A stretch of DNA of 26,242 nt from Cudoniella acicularis (taxonomy: Eukaryota; Ascomycota; Leotiomycetes; Helotiales; Helotiaceae): positions 1 to 26,242 of the forward strand of contig JAAMPI010000771.1 in the NCBI GenBank assembly GCA_013054445.1, given 5' to 3'. Below are positions 19,676 through 26,242 of the stretch, in pieces. The position numbers and the translations under genes are program-made. How positions within the stretch are numbered: the stretch's first letter is position 1; each line of letters begins with the position of its first letter. Under the pieces are notes generated by a model. That model was not told the DNA's origin. It was given only the letters and a program-made list of their open reading frames with translations, and made no database searches.

Positions 19676-21578
19676 CTATACTTTTACAGCTTTAGGCGTC
19701 GTAGGCACACTAGTCACCACCGTCTCTCCATGCGCATCTGCATTGGCAACGACCGCGCCGGCTTCCTCCTCCTCTTCTCTCCTAGCTTCTGCTTCTCCCT
19801 TCGCCCCACCTTCCTTCATCTTCTTCAAATTCTTCCACTCCATCGTCAACCCTGCAAGAATACTCGCCGCAGCCAATCCCACAGCTACCTTAAATGTATC
19901 GGAAAGGGCAGCATTATAAGCGACCAAAACACTGGGTAACGCTGCTGCCGGAACCAAATTCCTCAAATCTGTCGCGCCAGTGTTGACGATTTCCGCTGTA
20001 TTGATATTGGCGACTTTGCTGAATTCCGACACAAGGGAGTGTGTGAAGACAGTTTGACCGATAGAGACAAAGATGGCGCCACCAAGACCTTGCCCAAAAA
20101 ACATAAGAGAAACGCCTGTCATGACGTCCTTATTATCGAGACAAGTTTGAGCTGCCATGGCTGCTTGTTGCATTCCAAGCCCAAGGCCAAAACCGAAGAG
20201 GATTTGAAATCCGATCCATTGAGCAGACGGAGTATCTACTTTCAAGGTTGTTAGAACGCCTGCCCCAATGGACATAATGATGGAGCAGGCGATGAGTTGC
20301 CCTGTATAGTAACCTGTCTTTGCGGTTATTGCACCGCTTAGGATACTAGCTACCACGAGGGAAAGGACCAATGGAAGGCTGTCGATTCCAGAGGCGACAG
20401 CGGAAACACCTTTTATGGCTTGGAACCATAGAGGTAGAAAGTAGATGATAACCATCATAGCTCCGGGTGAGACCAGGGAAAAGTAGAAGCCGGACGCGAT
20501 GCTGCGTTGGTTGATGATACGGATAGGAACTGTCGCGCGATCACCAGACTTGAACTGAATGACGATGAAGATTGCGATGAGGATAGCGGCGAGGATGAAA
20601 AGAACGATTATGCGGGCGTTGCCCCAAGGGTAAGTCGTTCCTCCCCATTGCAGAGCAAGGAGAAGGCAAATGATGCCCGGAAGGAAGACGAGCGTGCCAA
20701 GTGGGTCGAGCTTCATGATTTGTTCTTTAAGGGTGTCGGTATTTTTGCTGGGTGGCGTTTGGAGGATAAAAAGGATGATGGTAACTACGACGGCTCCAAT
20801 AGGTAGGTTGATATAGAAACACCATCGCCAAGATACATTCGTAGTGAAGGCGCCTCCAATCAGAGGCCCGCATACAGATGCAAGTCCAAAAACTGCACCG
20901 AAGATACCTTGAAACATTGGCCGCTTGTGAAGTGAGTAATTGAGAGCACCATGATGATGACACATCCACTGAAGATTCCAGCAGACCCAAAGCCAGCTGT
21001 GATGATAATTAGTTTTGTTTAAGTAGATAGGTTTGGGGTATGGATTACCAATCGCTCGACCTATGATGAATGCAATGGAATTAGGAGCTGAACCACACAC
21101 GGCGGACTAGACTCTTGTCAGTGGATTTGGAAGTATAATCAGGCATTTAGAACTCACCCCGATTTCGAAAATGAGGATAGCCCAGAGCAAGACCCATTTT
21201 GCCGAATAAAAGGTGTAAATACGCCCATAGATAAGTTGAAAGGCGCAAAGAGTAATCAAGTATGCACTAGCATACCATCCGACGTCGTTGATGCTGTGGA
21301 AGTCATCCGTGATCTTTGGTATAGCTGTACCAATAATTGTTCGGTCCTATTCCGGTTAGCATAAAACTCAGCTCGAAGTAGAGAAAGGCGATAATAATAT
21401 GACTTACCAAAGCAACAAGGAACATTGAGAGATAAAGCGCTGTTAGGATCAAAACGAGTCTCCGCCAGGCTGGATACTGCGGCTCTTCGCCATGCGGGGC
21501 CGTGGTGGTTGGATCGGCCTTCTCCATATCGGCATCTGAAGCTGAAGAGCTCTTTGGCTCTTCTTTTATAGAACCCAT
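19676..21578 (-). CDS. MFS efflux transporter, 14-TM drug/toxin pump type, frameshifted as read
   Basis: Exons on the minus strand: 21578-21408, 21346-21158, 21106-21049 and 20996-19676, with introns of 61, 51 and 52 nt. The product would be a plasma-membrane proton antiporter of the DHA2/TOXA-like group, about 579 residues. Motifs in order: hydrophilic N-tail to about residue 40, [16 protein letters not shown] after the first membrane segment, [15 protein letters not shown] (motif A region), [31 protein letters not shown] and [12 protein letters not shown] (antiporter motif C). Many hydrophobic segments follow, then [19 protein letters not shown] and an acidic, Glu-rich cytosolic tail. The summed exon length, 1739 nt, is not a multiple of three: at about 20936-20937 two bases are in excess (or one is missing) between [10 protein letters not shown] and SLHKRP. 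As written, translation would stop about 30 codons later. This is either a real inactivating frameshift or an assembly error. The gene is divergent from the Zn2Cys6 regulator. Confidence 0.85.
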
Positions 21579-22544
21579 ATGAGGAAGTTCCTCGACAGTA
21601 ACTGATAATTTTCGAAGGTAAAAAAAGAGAGGGCCAGAAGAGCGAGGAATAGGTTGAAGCGTTGAGATTTTCTAAATTGCGCGTGACGTGGAGTTTCGCA
21701 ACAAAGGATGGGAAGAAAGGATTACTTCAACAGCAAGATCAACCTTGGCTATTAGCACGCTCGAATAGAACTCTTGGAGATGTTTGATGATATTGAAGCG
21801 AGGGGTCTGCCGCACAATTATACTTTACCAGTTTACTCCCAGACTCATGAACACGCTCGAGTCTTCAGCTAAGCCTGACGTTCATCGTCCCGAAGTGCAT
21901 ACTTTTCTCGCATGGTCGGCGGTTTGTACGGCTCCGAAGGTTGCCGTGCTCAAGGACACGACGCATGCTGATAGGCCGCCGGTGATGGCCAGATGCTAGG
22001 CTGGAATGGCACGAGGGAGCGATGCGATGGGTGATTTAGATTGAAGACCAGCGTCCAGCCTGACCCTAAACAGGCACAGGTTGGCGAGCATTTCGGGACC
22101 GAGATGTGCAGAAAGCCCCGAGCCCGAGCCCGAGGAGACGCAAGCACGCTCGTAATATATTTGCGCCATTCTTGCGATTCACACACGCAAGAGAAAGCGC
22201 TGCCTATATCACAGTCGTAATGAAGTGCATGAGTCTGTCCGAGTGTCGAGTGTGTATCTAGGTACGTATGGTGTTGATGTTCAGATATTCCTTGCATCGC
22301 GTTGAAGATCTAAAGCTAGGTGAAGCTTGGGCTGGAAAGCGGTGAAAATTCTGCCGCCTCAAGCTGACTGAGACTATGCCTAATAGGTACACCTCGCACA
22401 AGCTACAATTTGCCTTGCTCCTCAGGCATCAAAATTGGAAATCCCCGACTTGAAATCCGAGGGCCCGAGACGATCCGACTTCCGACATTTCAACAGCAGA
22501 AAATCACCTCCCAATTTCCGCTGCAATATTCAACTACCCGCATC
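21579..22544. other. shared promoter region of MFS pump and Zn2Cys6 factor
   Basis: 966 bp between two divergent start codons. No gene was seen; short overlapping frames look like chance. It contains the CGG/CCG triplet group at 21917-21982, a short cccgag tandem repeat at about 22113-22131, and a TCTAGGTACGTA stretch at 22257-22268. An in-frame ATG at 22410 would extend the transcription factor by 45 residues. Confidence 0.5.
21917..21982. promoter_or_regulatory. cluster of CGG/CCG triplets, candidate Zn2Cys6 binding site
   Basis: Within 66 bp there are CGGCGG (21917-21922), CGG-CT-CCG (21929-21936, an inverted pair spaced by 2) and CCGCCGG (21976-21982). Zn2Cys6 dimers usually bind pairs of CGG triplets in inverted, direct or everted arrangement. 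The cluster is about 340 bp from the pump start and 560 bp from the regulator start. Recognition by the neighbouring factor is inference. Confidence 0.3.
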
Positions 22545-25067
22545 ATGTTGGCATCACCATCGCAGGCACCGGATTCAGCCCCTGCGCCCGCGCATAACCA
22601 ATCCCCGAAGATCACTCGAGGCCACTCTTGTGTTCTATGTCAACAGCGCAAAGTCAAGTGCGACAGACAGAAACCATGTTCGAATTGCATCAAGGCTCGA
22701 GCCGAATGCGTGACCAGCACCCCAACTCTTCCCAGACGGCGAAGAAGAAAATTTACCGAAACTGACCTTGCTACAAGGTTAAAAAAGTATGAATATTTGT
22801 TGAAAAAACATGGCGTCAAAATTGAGGAAGAAGAAGAGGACAATAGCCCCGTGATGGAGGAAGAAGCCCACGAGTATCGCGAGTATGGTGCCCAGACCGG
22901 CATTTCACTAACTGTCCCTCGAGCTCGCAATGCCGAGAAAGGCGCATTGTTTACCAACAAAGAAAATTCGCATTACGTGGAGAGGTGTGTTTGGGATTAT
23001 CTTCGAGCGAGTTGCAATTATTGACTTTTCCAGCACTCTCTGGGAGAATTTGAGAGACGAGATTCAGGATCCCAAAGATGGCCTCCAAGAGAATTCTTCG
23101 TCTGAAGATGGGACCACTGATAAAAATCTATATCCTATCGCCGAGTCCTTCCTGCTCGGAAATACTGCCGCCTCCAAAAGCCTCACTGCTCTTCATCCAC
23201 CGCCCGTTCACATCTTCAAGATGTGGCAGACCTTCCTAGTTAATGTCAATCCCCTGACTAAGTTATTCCACGGACCCACGGTACAGCAGACAATTCTGGA
23301 TGCCAGTGGTAATCTAGAGAAGGTTTCGCGGCCCACGGAAGCTTTAATGTTCGCTATATATTTCCTTGCCGTTTTATCTTTGACAAATGAGCAGTGCGAG
23401 AGCATGTTTGGGGAGAGTCAGCCGGCGTTGATCAGCAAATATTCACACGGGGCGCAGCAGGCTTTGATCAACTCAAGATTCATGAAATCTTTGAACATAT
23501 CAACCCTTCAAGCGCTAGCCCTCTACATTGTAAGTAGTCCTTTCCATTTGGCCCGAGATGCCCACTGGCATATACGGTACTGTCTTATTCAATTGGTCTT
23601 ATAACCTCAGTATACACGAGTCGTCAATCGGTTGCCCTTAGACAGTCTCGTCCCTTTCGAGACTTCTTTCTCTTTATAATATAAGCTAACAGTCTTTCGC
23701 GCAGTTTGGAGTTCGAAAATCGTACGATCCTCATTCCATTTGGATTCTTACCGGGGTCGCTGTGCGAATTGCTCAAAGACTAGGTCTACACCGAGATGGT
23801 TCTAACTATAAAATCTCCGTATTTGATGCTGAAATGAGACGGCGTACGTGGTGGCAAATACTTTTTCTGGATGGCCACGCTTCAAAGCTTGCTGGGGCAG
23901 GATTTCCTACGTGGTTTGCGAAATTCGACACTAAAGTCCCTTTGAATATCAGTGACAGCGACTTAAGTCCATCGATGAAAGAGCCTCCTTTGGAGAAGGA
24001 GGGTGCGACCGAGATGATCTTCTGCTCCATGCGATACGAGGTTGCGCAGGCGCTACGTAAAAGAGGGTCTTTTACAAAAGATAGTGACGCGACCTGGCTT
24101 AACCCGACCGGCCCAGAGCTCCTCGCGGAGAAAGATAAGTCAATCAATGAACTTGAAAAGAAGTTTCAAGACAAGTATATACGATTTTGCGATCCATCAA
24201 TTCCTCTGCACCTCCTCTCCATTTACGTTGCCAAAATAGCCATTTGCTCAATGAGAATTATGGCCCACCACCCTCGCCAGTAAGCAACCTATTTTTTATT
24301 CCTCCCTTGAATCCTCATTCTGAGTGGTCGAGAGAAAATTTACTCTCCCCTTTCTCCTTGGAAAAAACACACTACTAATTTGTTGAAGATACCCCGACAT
24401 GGGAGCCAGTTTGCCACAAACTGAAAAGGATATGTTATTTGGGGAATGTATTAACCAGATGGAAATGGACAGCCTTGGACACACGATCAAATCCGTTCAG
24501 GGATACCGTTGGCATATCTCTACATACATTCCGTTGGACGCAATCATTTATTTGCTTAGCGAATTGCGCTACCGCCTCACAGGCGATATAGTTGATCGAG
24601 CTTGGGAACAAGTGAAACTTGCATATGAGTATTACCCAGAGCTGACCGCAGACACTAATAATGCGCTCTACGTTGCAATTGGAAATCTAACGCTCAAGGC
24701 GTGGCGTAAGAAAGAGGAGATTGGGCTTGTTCGTCAAGGCTCATACCAGGTGCCACCTCCGCGCTACATTTCTAAATTGCGTGCGCAACGAAACCTTCCT
24801 GATGCCTCACGACTCCCAACCGAAGTTCAGAAGGAGGAATCGTACCTCAGATCAACTCGCCCCGACTATACCAGTCATTTCACATCTCAGAACAACATGT
24901 ATCAAAACACAACCGATCAATTCGCAAACATCGATCTAGCTATTGACATGGAGATGCCTGATATTACAGCAGTTGACTGGGAATATTGGCAATCTATCAT
25001 GGATGGAGATCTTCCTACTCACAGCATCAACATCAACAACTACGTCGAGGGACAGCTTTACTTCTGA
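22545..25067 (+). CDS. Zn(II)2Cys6 fungal transcription factor
   Basis: Exons 22545-22984, 23034-23529, 23705-24279 and 24389-25067 total 2190 nt, or 729 residues, with introns of 49, 175 and 109 nt. The DNA-binding cluster is canonical: C29-x2-C32-x6-C39-x5-C45-x2-C48-x6-C55 (GHSCVLCQQRKVKCDRQKPC). An Arg-rich linker and a likely coiled-coil dimerisation segment (about residues 65-95, LATRLKKYEYLLKKHG) follow, then an acidic stretch. The middle is a fungal-specific transcription factor domain: SLWILTG-like SIWILTGVAVRIAQRLGLHR and RRRTWWQILFLDG are its hallmarks. The tail is acidic and aromatic (MEMPDITAVDWEYW), possibly activating. I chose ATG 22545 because it gives a compact leader before the zinc cluster. 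ATG 22410 is an in-frame alternative. It faces away from the MFS pump, which suggests local control of that gene. The ligand or inducer is unknown. Confidence 0.92.
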
Positions 25068-25609
25068 AATAGAAATTTTGAAGAGTCGCGAAGTTCTTTC
25101 TCGACTGTCACTGCTGTGAGCACTGCTGCACAGTGCCTTCGGGCTTCATGCTTAAGCTGCAGCTATCCGTCCAATCACACTGAGCGAGCTCTCTGAAACT
25201 TGGAGGGGAGCTGTTTCTCGTTCCGTCACCCGTCCATTTGATTGGTCAGATTCTAATCGCTGTAAATGCACGCATGACAAGATTCAACGCCACCATGTCT
25301 GTACTTGATAGGTTTATGCAAGCCCCATCAAGTTTGATCAATGAGCTCAAAGGGCCGTCACATTATCCAGATCTTCTTATGGAGTCGATATATTTTCCGC
25401 TTTTTTATGCAGTTTGATCCCATTTCACGCTACACCGTGTACGCCATCTCGTACGAGGCTGCATCAAGCAGGGCAACTCACCCCTCCATCACTGGACCCT
25501 CAGTCCACTTCTTGCTACAAGATGGGTGAAACCCCACAGCCTTCTCACGACCCCGCTGTTCTTCAGCAAACACTCGGAAATAATTGTTAAAAAAAAATTT
25601 ATTCTGTCC
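25068..25609. other. intergenic region before the terminal membrane-protein gene
   Basis: This includes the transcription-factor 3' UTR, with a small inverted repeat GCACTG-ctgca-CAGTGC at about 25119-25135 just after the stop. It also contains two CCAAT boxes (listed separately) and an A-run (about 25589-25597) just before the next start codon. No other gene was seen. Confidence 0.45.
25171..25245. promoter_or_regulatory. two opposed CCAAT boxes
   Basis: CCAAT at 25171-25175 (within GTCCAATCAC) and its reverse ATTGG at 25241-25245 (within GATTGGTCA), 365-440 bp before the start codon at 25610. Both have the flanking bases favoured by HAP/CBC-type binding. Function is inferred. Confidence 0.3.
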
Positions 25610-26242
25610 ATGGCGCCTTTTCCAGTTATCTATGTCGATATCCATCGATATCTTGAAGCAAGACAAAATGAAGCCACACCAGACCAAATAACCCTTACCG
25701 TCACGCGCGACACAACCACCTACACCACCATCATCCCCCTCGGCGGACCAACCGAAGTACCTCTAACCCCAACCTCCCCCCCATTTCCAACAACACCAGA
25801 CACATCAGCGCCCACCCAAACAGCCGCTCTCGTCGTCCCGCAAGCCGACGGCGGCGACTCGGGCGTCGTCGCAGGCGCGCTGATCGGTTCCCTTTTGGGC
25901 TTCATCATCTTTGTCTGGCTGATCTACAGATGTTGCGTCGATGGTAGTTACCGATTCTGGTTCGGGAGTCGGAATTCGTACTATGATTACGATTATGATA
26001 CAGAATCATCTTTTACCGAGGAAGGATCGTATGTTAGGACGAGGGGGGGCGGGGGAACTGAGTGGGAGCGGAAGCACGGGTATGATGTTCGAAGACCGAA
26101 AATGGCGAAAACGAGGGGAGGTAGGAGTGAGATGACTGAGAGTGGTACTGGGGTTAGCAGCGGGAGTGGGCGTCGCAGTCAGCGAACTCGGAGGTCAGGA
26201 AGNAGAGGCGGGAGAAGGGGGAGCAGTGGGAGGGAATTGATG
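25610..26242 (+). CDS. single-pass membrane protein, Thr/Pro-rich ectodomain (3' partial)
   Basis: An open frame of 211 codons from ATG 25610 runs to the window edge without a stop. There is an ambiguous base at 26203. Residues about 27-80 are rich in Thr, Pro and Ser (TLTVTRDTTTYTTIIPLGG), as in heavily O-mannosylated fungal cell-surface stalks. Residues about 86-106 (VVAGALIGSLLGFIIFVWLIY) form one membrane segment, followed by RCC, which could be palmitoylated. The cytosolic part has Tyr/Asp repeats (YYDYDYDTE) and then a Gly/Ser/Arg-rich basic tail. The layout resembles fungal wall-stress sensor or Mid2-like proteins, but the WSC or Cys-rich head is absent. No good signal peptide is visible; LEARQ near residue 15 resembles a typical region after signal cleavage, so an upstream exon encoding the signal may exist. 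I do not recognise a named family. Confidence 0.65.
   Translation, partial: MAPFPVIYVDIHRYLEARQNEATPDQITLTVTRDTTTYTTIIPLGGPTEVPLTPTSPPFPTTPDTSAPTQTAALVVPQADGGDSGVVAGALIGSLLGFIIFVWLIYRCCVDGSYRFWFGSRNSYYDYDYDTESSFTEEGSYVRTRGGGGTEWERKHGYDVRRPKMAKTRGGRSEMTESGTGVSSGSGRRSQRTRRSGXRGGRRGSSGRELM

Noticed and set aside
20507..20806. Plus-strand acidic open frame inside the MFS gene
   Set aside because: It is the antisense shadow of conserved membrane segments of the transporter.
1..26242. CRISPR array or bacterial operon structure
   Set aside because: No regularly spaced short identical repeats with unique spacers of CRISPR size were seen, and the intron-rich genes show the DNA is fungal.

Overview
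This window is nuclear DNA of a filamentous ascomycete (Pezizomycotina). The reasons are five multi-exon genes whose introns are mostly 46-61 nt with GTAAGT/GTATGT/GTGAGT-like donors and CTAAC/CTGAC-like branch points, and the gene families present: a Kre2/Ktr mannosyltransferase, a Mir1-type phosphate carrier, a fungal glutamate decarboxylase, a 14-TM drug/toxin-type MFS pump, a Zn2Cys6 regulator and an Arp1-type amidase. A member of the Leotiomycetes is my guess; the sequence does not prove it.

Layout. 1-4229 has no gene I can defend but carries a degenerate element recurring about every 0.7 kb. 4230-4769 (-) is a small charged DUF4604 protein. 6043-7696 (+) is a five-exon GT15 alpha-1,2-mannosyltransferase. 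7697-9927 is gene-free and holds a perfect hairpin and an AT-rich island. 9928-12256 (+) is a decayed amidase whose introns can still be traced, followed by a second relic on the opposite strand (12348-12616, TPR-like). 13621-14801 (+) is the mitochondrial phosphate carrier and 16111-17815 (+) glutamate decarboxylase, both intact. 18578-19027 (+) is the C-terminal half of a sulfotransferase-like P-loop protein, apparently broken. 19676-21578 (-) is an MFS pump with an internal frameshift, divergent from an intact Zn2Cys6 transcription factor at 22545-25067 (+). A single-pass membrane protein starts at 25610 and runs off the window.

How they fit together. The conserved housekeeping genes (GT15, MIR1, GAD, DUF4604) are intact and alternate with gene-poor or decaying stretches. 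The only obvious functional unit is the divergent pump/regulator pair, which share a 966-bp promoter region with a compact group of CGG/CCG triplets. No biosynthetic enzyme is visible beside them, so a metabolite cluster cannot be claimed. All intron-exon models were derived by reading splice sites and protein conservation by eye. No database search or alignment was run.
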